The notes under the pieces are model-generated. The model was given only the letters and a program-made list of their open reading frames with translations, did no database searches and was not told the DNA's origin. Of a stretch of DNA of 64,000 nucleotides, positions 49,071 to 58,311 are shown one piece after another. Source of the stretch: Rhodospirillales bacterium. GTDB lineage: Bacteria > Pseudomonadota > Alphaproteobacteria > ATCC43930 > CGMCC-115725. The stretch lies in NCBI GenBank assembly GCA_028288725.1, contig JAQGIC010000002.1, positions 62,001 through 126,000 on the forward strand, given 5' to 3'. The translations under genes were made by a program, and so were the position numbers. The first letter of the stretch is position 1; every line of letters starts with the position of its first letter.

Positions 49071-49826
49071 GTGCGGCTGCGCGATATTGTGATCGCCGCG
49101 ATCGGCTTCGCTGGTGCGGTCATCCTGACCATCCACGAATACAGCTGGGTTCCCGGTCACCGCCACCCGGCGATGGTGATCTACAGCTTCCTGTCCGAAT
49201 GGCAGACCGCTCTCACCGGCATCGTCGCCGTCTATGCGGCATTGCTCACCGTAAGGGCAACCCGGTTGGCGGCCAAGGAAGCCGCCGAAGCCACCATGCT
49301 TGCCGCCGCCGACACCGCGACTGCAACGATGAAAGCGGCGGCCGATACAGCGGAAGCGACGATGCGCGCCGCTGCGGACACCGCAAGAGCGACGATGGAA
49401 TCGGCATTCCAGATGATCGCAAGCGATGAGCAGCGAGCGGAGCGAATGAGGGCCGTAGAGATATCGGCGCAGGCAGATCGGAGACGCAAATTCGCAAGAC
49501 GGCTCGAAGCTATCCTGGACGGAATTGAGGATGATATCGGCGTCGCTCTGTCGAAAAACGGCTTCAGCCAGGGCGAAAAAAATTACTACGGAAATGTCTT
49601 TTTGAAACAACCCGCTCCCAAAATTGCCGATTCGATCTCGAGTGATTCCGAGTGCTTGGACCCTGCTCAGCACGCTTTGGTGATGCACTTCATCAAGCTC
49701 TTCGAGCGAGGCAACAAACTTCCTCTGCTGGCAGAGTCGAAATTCATGCCATTCGCGATCGAGTTCGACGCCGCGCAACTCGCCGTAAGAGCTCTGGTGA
49801 AGAATCTCCTGGCCGCAGATCTTTAG
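49071..49826 (+). CDS. Membrane protein with hendecad coiled coil
   Basis: 251 residues from GTG 49071. Two N-terminal spans (about 5-23 and 45-62) are followed by an 11-residue repeat: AADTATATMKA, AADTAEATMRA, AADTARATMES, a right-handed coiled coil. A globular C-terminal part follows (RRKFARRLEAILDGIEDDIG...). Similar two-span proteins occur in phage accessory regions; function unknown, possibly exclusion. Confidence 0.65.
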   Translation: MRLRDIVIAAIGFAGAVILTIHEYSWVPGHRHPAMVIYSFLSEWQTALTGIVAVYAALLTVRATRLAAKEAAEATMLAAADTATATMKAAADTAEATMRAAADTARATMESAFQMIASDEQRAERMRAVEISAQADRRRKFARRLEAILDGIEDDIGVALSKNGFSQGEKNYYGNVFLKQPAPKIADSISSDSECLDPAQHALVMHFIKLFERGNKLPLLAESKFMPFAIEFDAAQLAVRALVKNLLAADL

Positions 49827-49840
49827 AGCGCTCGTCTGCA

Positions 49841-51073
49841 TCACAGATCCTCCGCGCTGAACAGCTGCGGCTGGACCGATCCGTCCCGATAGACCGTGTC
49901 GAGCACGGCGTCGCCGATCGGCTCGGTACCGTCCCAGCGCTCGGGCCAGGTCTTCGCCGTGATCAGTTCGCGGATCCGCGCTTCTTCCTCAGAGTTGAGC
50001 ATATCGACCAACGGCCGGCCGAGGCGGATCGCAGCCTCGTTGCAGGCGCCCTGGATGGCGAGGATGTGATCGAGCGCGTCGAGGCGTGCGGCGAACGTCA
50101 GCGGGCCCATCCGCTGCGGGTTCTTTGAGAAGCCGCCTCCCTTAAGCGCCTCGCGTCCCGGCTTGCGCAGGCGGTTCGCCGGTTCGCGCAGATGGCGATA
50201 TATCGGGCGGATGCCCTTCAGCGGCGCGAGGTAGGCCCAATCGGGCTGAGCCACGATCGCGTCGAGCGCATTGTCCTTTTGCGCCAGAGGGCAGCCGACG
50301 CACCCGGTCCTGGCGTTGATCTCCTCGGCCTCATCGCCGCCATAGGCCGCCGCGATCGTCCGGGTCGCCCACCCGCCATACTGCGCGTTCGGGGCGTAGA
50401 AATTCAGCCAGTCCCAGACGTGGCAGACCCGCCAGTGCAGGATCGGCGCCAGCGTCGCTAGCCGGCCGCGCAGCCCGGTCGCCTCGGGCAGCACCTTCTG
50501 ATACCAACCCTGCCCGCACTCGGCACCGTCCTTGCCGCAGGACATTTCGATCCGGCGGTCGCGGACCGCGCTCTCGCCCTGCCGGACGCCAGTGATCATC
50601 AGGATCTGGCCGTCGATCCCGTCAAGCTCGTGCTCAAGTGCCGCCTGCATCGGGTCGATCTTGATCTGCCGAGTGCACCAGCGAAGCGTGTTGTTGTTCG
50701 GCGGCGGCACGCCACGGCCGAGAATGTAGACCAGGAACCGCTTGTCCATTGGCGCGCGCACCACATGGACAGCGATGCCCATGGTGCGCAGCTTGGCTAG
50801 GATCAGGTCGGCGGCTATGGCGAGCGGCAGTAGCTCCATGCGCGTGTCGGCATAGAACACGGAGAGCGTCTTCGGCTTGGCCACCCGACCGGTCTCGATC
50901 AGCCACATGATCAGCGTCAGGGTCGCTGAGCTGTCCTTGCCGCCGCTATAGGCGATGCCCCAGTGCTCGTGCGTCGGGCCGTAGGCCTGCAGCGACTGGA
51001 CGGTGAGCTCGATCGCTTCCTCTAGCACGAGGCGCCGATCGTTCTCAAACAGATGGTGCTGGGCGGCGATCAT
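49841..51073 (-). CDS. PAPS-reductase/DndC-like ATP pyrophosphatase
   Basis: 410 residues. P-loop SGGKDS (43-48), LRWCTRQIKIDP (Cys133), TGVRQGESAVRDRR and RTGCVGCPLAQKD (Cys258, Cys261) place it in the adenine nucleotide alpha-hydrolase group that includes DndC, which activates sulfur for DNA phosphorothioation. The Cys residues could hold an Fe-S cluster. No dndA/B/D/E partners are visible, so substrate and pathway are open. Coupled by ATGA to the next gene. Confidence 0.8.
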   Translation of the reverse strand: MIAAQHHLFENDRRLVLEEAIELTVQSLQAYGPTHEHWGIAYSGGKDSSATLTLIMWLIETGRVAKPKTLSVFYADTRMELLPLAIAADLILAKLRTMGIAVHVVRAPMDKRFLVYILGRGVPPPNNNTLRWCTRQIKIDPMQAALEHELDGIDGQILMITGVRQGESAVRDRRIEMSCGKDGAECGQGWYQKVLPEATGLRGRLATLAPILHWRVCHVWDWLNFYAPNAQYGGWATRTIAAAYGGDEAEEINARTGCVGCPLAQKDNALDAIVAQPDWAYLAPLKGIRPIYRHLREPANRLRKPGREALKGGGFSKNPQRMGPLTFAARLDALDHILAIQGACNEAAIRLGRPLVDMLNSEEEARIRELITAKTWPERWDGTEPIGDAVLDTVYRDGSVQPQLFSAEDL

Positions 51074-51468
51074 GCTCGGGTTCCCAAGAATGCGCCGCCC
51101 CAGCAGACCGAGAACACGATCGCTGGAGATGTCGGGACGTGCCCGAGCAGGTGATCCATCACCGACCAGGTGACCGTGAAGAGGAGTGCAATCAGCGCGG
51201 ACTTTGCTGCCTGCACGGCAATCATCCGGACCCAGTCGGACAGACCGCCCTTGGCCGGCACCCTTTCCGCATCGACCGGCGCGGTCGCCCGCAGCTGACG
51301 CTTCTCGATCTCGCGCCAGATTGCGTCGGACTGGGCATCGCCGGCGCGGATCAGGTACTCCACTGGATTGGCGAGGAAGAGCCTCCGGTTGGTCAGTTCT
51401 GGGATCTGATCAGCATCGATGTTGAACAGGCTGCGGAGCCGATTCAGGAAGGCGGCTTGGTTGCTCAA
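51070..51468 (-). CDS. Membrane protein of unknown function
   Basis: 132 residues from TTG 51468, which overlaps the preceding stop as TTGA and follows GGGAGG. A soluble N-terminal part (NRLRSLFNIDADQIPELTNR) precedes two hydrophobic segments in the C-terminal half (ALIALLFTVTWSV and AIVFSVCWGGAFL). Not recognised. Confidence 0.6.
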   Translation of the reverse strand: MSNQAAFLNRLRSLFNIDADQIPELTNRRLFLANPVEYLIRAGDAQSDAIWREIEKRQLRATAPVDAERVPAKGGLSDWVRMIAVQAAKSALIALLFTVTWSVMDHLLGHVPTSPAIVFSVCWGGAFLGTRA

Positions 51469-51572
51469 GACCGCGCCCTCCCGGCCATATGCGACCAGAA
51501 CAATGCGGTGCCGAGGACCGGTCCGAACATGGCGACCAGGAAGAGGAAGGTGACAATCGGGCGGCCGCTCAT
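51465..51572 (-). CDS. 35-residue membrane peptide
   Basis: MSGRPIVTFLFLVAMFGPVL... one transmembrane helix with a basic end. It is too short to stand alone on length but its start overlaps the upstream stop (ATGA) and its stop overlaps the next start (TTGA), the same coupling used throughout this operon. Confidence 0.55.
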   Translation of the reverse strand: MSGRPIVTFLFLVAMFGPVLGTALFWSHMAGRARS

Positions 51573-51976
51573 TCCGACGCCCAATCCGGCAGGATCTCGA
51601 CCTCGAGCAGCGCATCTCGCGTCCAGTCCATCAAGGGCAACTTCCGCTGCCAGAACTCGATCACGCGGTGCGGGACGCTGTTCATGGTGGCCCCGGCCGG
51701 GCAGCAGCCGGTGTTCGGCGGATCGCCGTATTCCAGTTCTCGGGACCGGATGGCGGCGGCGGTCGACAGGCCGCGATGCATCTCGCTGGACGACATAGCG
51801 ATGTGGAATTCGGTCTCGCAGCACTGGCACTTGATCAGAACGAGGGCGCACTCGCTGGCGTAGATGTCCGCAAGGCGCTGGGGGCTGAACTCGCAGAAGC
51901 GTGGGACGCCGTGTTCGTCGAACCAGGTCGGTGGGTTTGGCGACAGGGCGTGAAGGTCTTCGTAGGATTCACGCAT
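51569..51976 (-). CDS. Zinc-binding hypothetical protein
   Basis: 135 residues from ATG 51976. KCQCCETEFHIAMS and GDPPNTGCCPAGATMNSV suggest a structural zinc site; ends VIEFWQRKLPLMDWTRD. Recurrent in phage early regions, function unknown. Confidence 0.65.
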   Translation of the reverse strand: MRESYEDLHALSPNPPTWFDEHGVPRFCEFSPQRLADIYASECALVLIKCQCCETEFHIAMSSSEMHRGLSTAAAIRSRELEYGDPPNTGCCPAGATMNSVPHRVIEFWQRKLPLMDWTRDALLEVEILPDWASE

Positions 51977-51978
51977 GG

Positions 51979-54900
51979 CTATGCCGCCTCCCGCATCGCC
52001 GGCGCCTTCGGCTTGTGCTGGATCCTGCCCGCGAGAGTGTGGACCGCGTTGCACTCAGCCATCAGCTTCGCCATCCGGGCCGGGACGCTATTGCCAACAA
52101 GGCGCATGGCCTCGGTCTTTGTGAGCGGCCGCTTGATCATCATCGGCTTGCCGTCGGGGAAGCTGACGACGTTGCCCTTGTGATCCCGCTTCCTGACCTC
52201 GATCTCTGCCGGGAGCACCAGCTCGTGCGCCGCGGCGGCTTCGAGCGGGGTCAGCATCCGCATGCCGATGTCGATCACGATGTAGCTGCCGACAACTACA
52301 TATTCGCCGCCGTTCCAGACGCCATGCCCGCGCAGGAATTCGGCAACCTGTCTGGCCCGGGCCAGCTGAGCGTCGGTCAGCGGCGGGAAGCTGAGATCGG
52401 CACCCGTGAGCCCGAAGCGGTCGTTGGTCGAAAGCGTGTCGAGCGCTACGTCGGCCCGCTGGCCCTGCCCTTCGACGCCATAGTATTTTCCGAGGTACGC
52501 CGCGGTCGGTCCGACATGGCCGCCGCCCTTGCCGCCGCCCGTCATCTGGGTCGGGAGCGCGTTGCCGACGTCCACGGCTGTGCCGGTGCCGTACAGGTGC
52601 GTGATGTAGGCCGCGCCCAATGCGACCGGGCCGACCTTCGTCACGATCGAGGCGACGGTGTCCTCGCAGGAGTGACCGGGCTCCAGATAGTTGTTCTGGA
52701 GCATCCAGGTCGCGGCTGGCACTAGGTCGGCGCCGATGATCCCAAGCGGTATGCTACCGCCCGGCCGCCCGCCCGCTTCCTGGAAGCCGTTCGCCGTGAT
52801 GGTCGGCGTAGGATTCCGCATGTCCTGGCCGACATGGCCGCCGCGGAACTCGGTGATGTGCGCGGCGATGATCGCGTGCTTCAGGCCGCCGGCCATCTGG
52901 GTGCCGATCGAGGCGCTGATGTCGAGCACGCGCGGATCCTGGCCCTCCCGCTCGCCGTAGCCGGTCTGGACCATCAGCATCGCGGCCAAGCCGAACTCGT
53001 TGCTGCCGGTCTGGGTACCGAGCGGATCCTTGACCTCGGAGCCGCGGAAGAACTCGTACTTGTGGTTCGGCTTGATGATGACTGGCGCGAGCGTTGCGGC
53101 AGCGACGCCAATCTGGGTGTCCGTGGTAACCACGGCGAGCGGTTCAGCCGCCGGCCGGCCAGGTCTCGCCGCTTCCTCGCCGCTCTTGCGCGGATCACCG
53201 TTATGCTGCGCGAGCCATGCGGCAGCGACCGCGAAACCCTCGCTCGTGGTCTGTGTCCGAAGCGCCTCGTCGACCGACCAGCTGTAGGAACTGCGGCCGG
53301 TCGATCCAGTGTTCGCGACACCGACAAGTGTCGCCGCCATCACGCCGAAGCGGTTCTCGGTGGTGCTGGTCGGAAGCGAACCAGCCACGTCGGCTACGCG
53401 CTCTTCTCCGGGCCGGCGCTCGCCGTGATACCGGATCAGCGACCCAGCAACGAGCGCATATTCCCCCGGAATCGACGCGGTGAACGGCAGCCCCGACCCC
53501 AGGAAGCCGCGATCCTCGCCACCCGTCGCCTCGACGTCGATGCGGTAGAGTTGAGCCGCCACCAGGCCATGGTGATCGGTACCGGTCTGCGTCGCGGCAG
53601 GATCGCCGACATCGTGCCCGATGCTGCGGCTTCGGAACTCGGTCAGGTGTGCTGCGATGACGCCGAACCGTGCTGCGCCAGCCATGATCGTGTCGATCGA
53701 GGCATGCATCTCCTGACCGATGCTGTTCTCGTTGAACTTGATCAGGTTCGCAGCAACGAGGCCGTGATGCGGAAACGCCGTCTGGCTGCCGAGCGCCTGG
53801 TCGACGGGCTGGCCGATGCTGGCACCGCGGTGCTCGACCAGACTGGCCGCGAACAGGGCGCGGTCCTCCTTCGTCGTGCTGGTATTGAGCGCACCGGCCG
53901 GGTCCATCGGACCCATCTGAGCCGCGCGCCCACCCGCGCCGACGATGCCGGGCACAATCACCGCACTCCGGGCCAAGGCGGCGCTCATGACGGCGAACTC
54001 TCCACCTTTCACGCCCGCGGTCAGCACCGGCAGCGATCCAGCCGCATCGTGGACACGGTAGGCGTCGCTGCTGTGTGTGGTCGGTACGATGACCGGGCTG
54101 CACAGCGACATCTCGCCCCGGTGCGCGCCGGTGAAGGTGGGCGCGGCCTGTCCGACCGGATGGGTCTGGCGCACACCATGATGCGTCAGGTGAACCAGGA
54201 ACGGCTCATTCGTTTCCAGCACGAACCGCTTCATGCCGACGGCGATGCGCTTCTGGGTGTTCGCGACCAGCGGCCGCGGCCGGTCGAAGATCGACGGCAT
54301 CGCGCGGGACCAGTCGATGATGCTCGCCGCCGGCGCCTCGGCCTGGTATTTGCCGGCCAGCACGGCCGCGCTCTTGCGATGGCCATGGGTGACCGCAGGA
54401 AAGGCGATCGGCACGCTGGTGAACACCATGCAGCCGAACAGCCGCTTCCGGCCGGTCGGGACGCCATGCTGGCTGCACGTCAGATCCTTGTCCTCGTAGG
54501 TGCCGCTCAGGCTGGCCAGGTGCTTCTCGAAAGCGCGGAACGTCTTGCCCAGCCGCTTAGGGTCTCTCACCAGAGACTGCTGGCGCAGCGGCACCTGCTC
54601 ACCCTTGGCGGCCACAACCTCGATGTAGCCCTTGGCCTTGCCCGTTTTCGGGTTGAGCTTCGGCACCAGCTTGAAGATGCGGCCCGTGGCCTTGTCGCGT
54701 TTGGCAACCAGCGGGCCCCACTGCCGGATCTCCCGAACGTTCTCCAGGTAGACGACGTTCGGGCCACGACCGCGCTTTCGGAGCACGCCCACCCAGCGGC
54801 AGACCTGCCAGGGCATCGAGCGGACCCGGGCACTGCGCGGCGCGCCACCCTTGGCAATCGAATGGTCGCGGCAATCCGGACTCGCCCAAAGGATATTGAC

Positions 54901-55242
54901 GCCACGCCCGAAGGTGGCGACCAGCGGGCAGACCTCGTAGATGTCCTTCTGGATGTGGTGGGTGAAGGGGTTCAGCGCCTTGTGCGCGGCGATCGCGATT
55001 TCGTCGTGATTCACGGCGACGTGCACCGGATACCCGGCCTGCTCTAGGCCGCGACACGCCCCTCCGATTCCGGCGAAGAGCACGACATTTATCAGGGCCT
55101 CGAGCGGCCACTGTTCCGGGTTGTCGGTCCGAGGCGTGGCGCGACGGCGAACACGGCGCCCGACCGGCCGGCGGCGCCGGGATTGCGGCGCGTGATCGAC
55201 CTGCAGCTCGGGCAGGAATGAAGGCTGGAAGGGCGCGCTCAT
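51979..55242 (-). CDS. C5 cytosine DNA methyltransferase with greatly expanded repeat region
   Basis: 1087 residues, about two to three times the usual length. Motif I VVLFAGIGG (53-61), motif IV ASPDCRDHS with catalytic Cys124 (PDC replaces the usual PCQ, as in some phage enzymes), motif VI YLENV (166-169), SQHGVPTGRKRLF (257-269) and motif X EAMRLVGNSVP (1044-1054). Between the last two, residues 350-950 are about 16 degenerate repeats of 33-44 residues ending GLVAA.L. The start overlaps the upstream stop as ATGA. Likely modifies phage DNA; specificity unknown. Confidence 0.88.
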   Translation of the reverse strand: MSAPFQPSFLPELQVDHAPQSRRRRPVGRRVRRRATPRTDNPEQWPLEALINVVLFAGIGGACRGLEQAGYPVHVAVNHDEIAIAAHKALNPFTHHIQKDIYEVCPLVATFGRGVNILWASPDCRDHSIAKGGAPRSARVRSMPWQVCRWVGVLRKRGRGPNVVYLENVREIRQWGPLVAKRDKATGRIFKLVPKLNPKTGKAKGYIEVVAAKGEQVPLRQQSLVRDPKRLGKTFRAFEKHLASLSGTYEDKDLTCSQHGVPTGRKRLFGCMVFTSVPIAFPAVTHGHRKSAAVLAGKYQAEAPAASIIDWSRAMPSIFDRPRPLVANTQKRIAVGMKRFVLETNEPFLVHLTHHGVRQTHPVGQAAPTFTGAHRGEMSLCSPVIVPTTHSSDAYRVHDAAGSLPVLTAGVKGGEFAVMSAALARSAVIVPGIVGAGGRAAQMGPMDPAGALNTSTTKEDRALFAASLVEHRGASIGQPVDQALGSQTAFPHHGLVAANLIKFNENSIGQEMHASIDTIMAGAARFGVIAAHLTEFRSRSIGHDVGDPAATQTGTDHHGLVAAQLYRIDVEATGGEDRGFLGSGLPFTASIPGEYALVAGSLIRYHGERRPGEERVADVAGSLPTSTTENRFGVMAATLVGVANTGSTGRSSYSWSVDEALRTQTTSEGFAVAAAWLAQHNGDPRKSGEEAARPGRPAAEPLAVVTTDTQIGVAAATLAPVIIKPNHKYEFFRGSEVKDPLGTQTGSNEFGLAAMLMVQTGYGEREGQDPRVLDISASIGTQMAGGLKHAIIAAHITEFRGGHVGQDMRNPTPTITANGFQEAGGRPGGSIPLGIIGADLVPAATWMLQNNYLEPGHSCEDTVASIVTKVGPVALGAAYITHLYGTGTAVDVGNALPTQMTGGGKGGGHVGPTAAYLGKYYGVEGQGQRADVALDTLSTNDRFGLTGADLSFPPLTDAQLARARQVAEFLRGHGVWNGGEYVVVGSYIVIDIGMRMLTPLEAAAAHELVLPAEIEVRKRDHKGNVVSFPDGKPMMIKRPLTKTEAMRLVGNSVPARMAKLMAECNAVHTLAGRIQHKPKAPAMREAA
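52393..54195 (-). repeat. About 16 degenerate protein repeats in the methyltransferase
   Basis: Units of the type HLTEF...SIG..V.DP..TQT....HGLVAA.L, for example residues 468-500, 501-532, 533-565, 603-640, 720-757 and 918-950. Copies differ widely in sequence, so the array is old or fast-evolving rather than a recent DNA duplication. Confidence 0.8.
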
Positions 55243-55535
55243 GCTGCTGCGCGTTCCGCGATCAGGCCAACCGTCGATCCGCCGCGCTTCCGAGCCTCAT
55301 GGGCGAAGTGGATGGCGAGCGCGGACAGTCCGAGCGGCGCGATTCCGTATTTGCCGTCGACGCCCTGCTCGACCAACCCCTTGCGGACGAGGGCGTCTTT
55401 GATGTGGTCGAGAGCCGGGTAATATTCCCACCGAACCGAACGGGCAAACATGTGGGCCAACATCTTGGCTTGCGCGTCGGTCAATGGCGGCACGAAGCCC
55501 TCGATCGGCTCGACCTGGGAAACGTGCGAACTCAT
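55239..55535 (-). CDS. Hypothetical protein, possibly winged-helix
   Basis: 98 residues: VPPLTDAQAKMLAHMF, then HIKDALVRKGLVEQGVDGKYGIAPLGLSALAIHF, a helix-helix-wing arrangement. Sits between two methyltransferase genes with ATGA overlaps at both ends; may be a local regulator or specificity partner. Confidence 0.6.
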   Translation of the reverse strand: MSSHVSQVEPIEGFVPPLTDAQAKMLAHMFARSVRWEYYPALDHIKDALVRKGLVEQGVDGKYGIAPLGLSALAIHFAHEARKRGGSTVGLIAERAAA

Positions 55536-58147
55536 GCGGCGACCTCATCCAGAAGGTCGAAGAGCGACGGCACCGAGATCTCGCGAGCCATGGCTTCGAC
55601 GTAGGCTACGCCGTCCAGGAAATAGCCGGGGTTCAGTTCGACGCCGGCGCCGCGGCGGCCGAGCTTCAGCGCGCGATACGGCACGGTCATCAACCCGCCG
55701 AACGGATCGAACACGAGCTCGTCGCGCTGAGAGTGTTGCTGGATCAGCCGGTCGACCACGTCGAACTGCAGCGGGCACAGGTGCATCTCCTGGCCCTTCG
55801 CCGATTGCTGACCATTGAGCGTCAGCATCCGGGTGATATCGGTCCAGATGTCCGGGTCGCGGCTGTGGGGCGGGAGCAGCATGAAGGTGGGCGGCAGCGC
55901 GCCGCGCACCTCGAGGCTTTCACCAATCCGGACGTGGTGCTCGAAGTCGTAGATCTGATCGAGCGCGTGCTGCTTCCAGAGCCTGTAGACTTGGTCAGCT
56001 GGAAGGCCGATCAGGTCCTCGGGTGCGAGAAGACGGTCACCGCTCGACCGCGCCACCCCGTTTGCGTCCAGCTGCCAGCGTGCTCTGGAATAGCCCTCGG
56101 GGTTCTGCCAGGCGCCCTTGCCGTCGTTCGCTTCCGGATCCCATTTTTTCTTGTCCTTCACCACTGGCACATCGGCGTAGCCATTGCTGCTGTCGGACGG
56201 CGGCTTGCGGAACAGCAGGACGTATTCCGGCATGCCGGCGCCCATCCGGCTGCCATCTTTGCACTGCTCCGTCCAACCGAGCCGATAGGTCTGGTTGTTC
56301 TCGCGCACGACGTCGGTGCCGACGGTCTTCCTGGCCAGGAACGCGAAGCCGTGGCGCCGGAAATGCGCGACGGTCTCATCGCTGAACGGCTGCACGGTCT
56401 GGAAGCCGAGCCCGGTCAGTCCACCCGGCACGATCCGATCCTTGACATGGATCGCGGCCACCCTGCCCGGCTTCAAGATTCGCAGCAACTCAACCGTCAG
56501 GAAATCCAACTGGCGGAAGAAATGACCGTTGTCGTCCGTGTGGCCGAAATCGAGATAACTGGGCGTGTATTCGTACTGGGTGGAGAACGGAATCGACGTG
56601 ACGATCAAGTCGACGCTGTTCTCGCCCATGCGGCGCGTCTCGGCCACGCAGTCGTTGTTCACGCAGCTGTAGCGCTCACCGACGACCTCGATCCGCTCAA
56701 CGCCCATCGAGCGCGCCAATTCGGCGGCCATGCCCGTCCGGGCCAGGCCGTACTCTCTGATGATCTCGGTCATTTTCGCTACGAGTTCCTTGTGCCGCTG
56801 CCACTTGCCTTCCAGGCGCCGGCGGACCTCGCGCTCGGCCGTCGTGTAGATCAGGTCGATGCGCACGGCATGCGTCTGGCCGAACCGCTGCAGGCGGTGA
56901 ATGGACTGGAAGAAGTCGTTGAACTTGAAGCCGATGCCGAGATAGACGGCCCACCAGCAGAAGCGCTGCAGGTTGGTGCCGGACCCGGCGATGACGGGCT
57001 TCGTGGCAAGCTCCTGGAACTTGCCGTTCGAGAAATCTAGGATCCGATCCTCGCGCTCGTCGAAGTCCTGGCTGCCCCAGACCGTCTTGCAGGACGGGAT
57101 GGCATGCTCGATCGCAACGCGCTCGCGCTCCAGGTCGTGCCAGATGATCCGATGGGCGTCCGGGGCCTCGGCCCTGATCTCCAGCAGCTTGCCGATGCGA
57201 CCCGGCAGGCTGTCGCGCTTCTCGCGGGACGCGTCGATCAGGCTGAGCGCGGCGTTCTTGAACAGCCGGCCCTGGCCGTCCCGTTCGGCGCCGGCGTTGC
57301 TGTGGTCCGCGGCGATCTCATGCCAGTGGATTTCGAGCGGCGGCAGGTCGTAGCCGGCGTCGCTGTAGCCGAGGTCTGACGGCTTCTGGACGAAGAGGCC
57401 CCAGCTGGCCACCCACAGCCAGAACTCGCGCTCTTTGTGGGGATGGACGGTGAGCTGGTCGGCCTTATCGCTGTCGCGCTTAAAAAACCGCGTTTTGGCT
57501 TGCCCGACGTCCATGATCTCGAGGAATGCGGCATAGGCCAGCAGCTCGATGTATTCATTGGGAGACGGCGTGGCCGTGGCGACGAACTTGAAGGGGATGC
57601 CGGCGAACAGGCGCATGAACTCGCGGAAGGTCTTGGTTCCGCCGAAGCCGCGCAGCACCGAGGCCTCATCCAGGCTGGCGGCGCAGAATTCGCGCGGGTC
57701 GAGCTTGCCGTCGCGGACCGTCTCATAGTTCGCGATGTAGACGCCGGTCGGTCCGCACTCCTGGATCGAGCGGACGAACTTTGGTGCTTCAGCCCACCCG
57801 AGCCGTTCGACCGCGTCGCGGAAGAATTCCTGGCGCACGCCGAGCGGTGCCACGATCAGGCCGCGACCGCCGAGGTGCTCGGATGCGATCCGGACCGCCT
57901 CCAGTTGCGTGACGGTCTTGTGCAGTCCGAAGCTGGCAAACAGCGCGCGCCGGCCGCCCTTCAGCAGCCACGCGACGATGGCGCGGCTGAATTCCTTCAG
58001 AGCCTTGTTGATGCGCTCCGGATCGACCTCGAAGCCATAATCGACCGCGACACAGACCTTCGCTTCGATGAAGGCGCGATAGGCGTCGACGCCGGTGTCA
58101 AGCACCGCCGGAACCGCAGCGGCTGCCACGGGCGCGGCCCATCTCAT
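55532..58147 (-). CDS. SF2 helicase-DNA methyltransferase fusion
   Basis: 871 residues from ATG 58147. Helicase part: FGLHKT (73-78, normally GLGKT), SLDEAS (158-163), ATATPSPNEY (190-199) and HRLQRFGQTHAVRIDLIYT (417-435). Methyltransferase part: TSIPFSTQYEYTPSY (517-531, a motif IV variant of the N4/N6 amino-methyltransferases), HVKDRIVPGG, and VFDPFGG (about 812-818, motif I). This fusion recurs in phages. It may translocate to or remodel DNA before modification. Upstream frame to 58606 is antisense to the next gene and rejected. Confidence 0.88.
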   Translation of the reverse strand: MRWAAPVAAAAVPAVLDTGVDAYRAFIEAKVCVAVDYGFEVDPERINKALKEFSRAIVAWLLKGGRRALFASFGLHKTVTQLEAVRIASEHLGGRGLIVAPLGVRQEFFRDAVERLGWAEAPKFVRSIQECGPTGVYIANYETVRDGKLDPREFCAASLDEASVLRGFGGTKTFREFMRLFAGIPFKFVATATPSPNEYIELLAYAAFLEIMDVGQAKTRFFKRDSDKADQLTVHPHKEREFWLWVASWGLFVQKPSDLGYSDAGYDLPPLEIHWHEIAADHSNAGAERDGQGRLFKNAALSLIDASREKRDSLPGRIGKLLEIRAEAPDAHRIIWHDLERERVAIEHAIPSCKTVWGSQDFDEREDRILDFSNGKFQELATKPVIAGSGTNLQRFCWWAVYLGIGFKFNDFFQSIHRLQRFGQTHAVRIDLIYTTAEREVRRRLEGKWQRHKELVAKMTEIIREYGLARTGMAAELARSMGVERIEVVGERYSCVNNDCVAETRRMGENSVDLIVTSIPFSTQYEYTPSYLDFGHTDDNGHFFRQLDFLTVELLRILKPGRVAAIHVKDRIVPGGLTGLGFQTVQPFSDETVAHFRRHGFAFLARKTVGTDVVRENNQTYRLGWTEQCKDGSRMGAGMPEYVLLFRKPPSDSSNGYADVPVVKDKKKWDPEANDGKGAWQNPEGYSRARWQLDANGVARSSGDRLLAPEDLIGLPADQVYRLWKQHALDQIYDFEHHVRIGESLEVRGALPPTFMLLPPHSRDPDIWTDITRMLTLNGQQSAKGQEMHLCPLQFDVVDRLIQQHSQRDELVFDPFGGLMTVPYRALKLGRRGAGVELNPGYFLDGVAYVEAMAREISVPSLFDLLDEVAA

Positions 58148-58311
58148 GACCGCGTCCCGGTGATGCCGCCCTCGCCGCGACCGGCGCCCGATGCGTACTG
58201 GGAGAAGCCGACTTCGCTCTCCAAGAACGAACGGTAGCCGTCCGTCACCGGCTGGTCGCCGGTCCAGGGCTCGCCACCCAGGCCGCGAAGGGCTGCTGAG
58301 GCGGCGCTCAT
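58144..58311 (-). CDS. Short coupled protein (55 residues)
   Basis: MSAASAALRGLGGEPW...EVGFSQYASGAGRGEGGITGTRS. It fills exactly the space between the Ntn hydrolase and the helicase-methyltransferase, with ATGA overlaps at both ends, so it is almost certainly translated. Gly-rich, family unknown. Confidence 0.6.
   Translation of the reverse strand: MSAASAALRGLGGEPWTGDQPVTDGYRSFLESEVGFSQYASGAGRGEGGITGTRS

Noticed and set aside
52834-55047. A 737-codon open frame on the plus strand opposite the C5 methyltransferase
   Set aside because: Arg/Gly-rich antisense composition with no motif; the leftward frame has all methyltransferase motifs.
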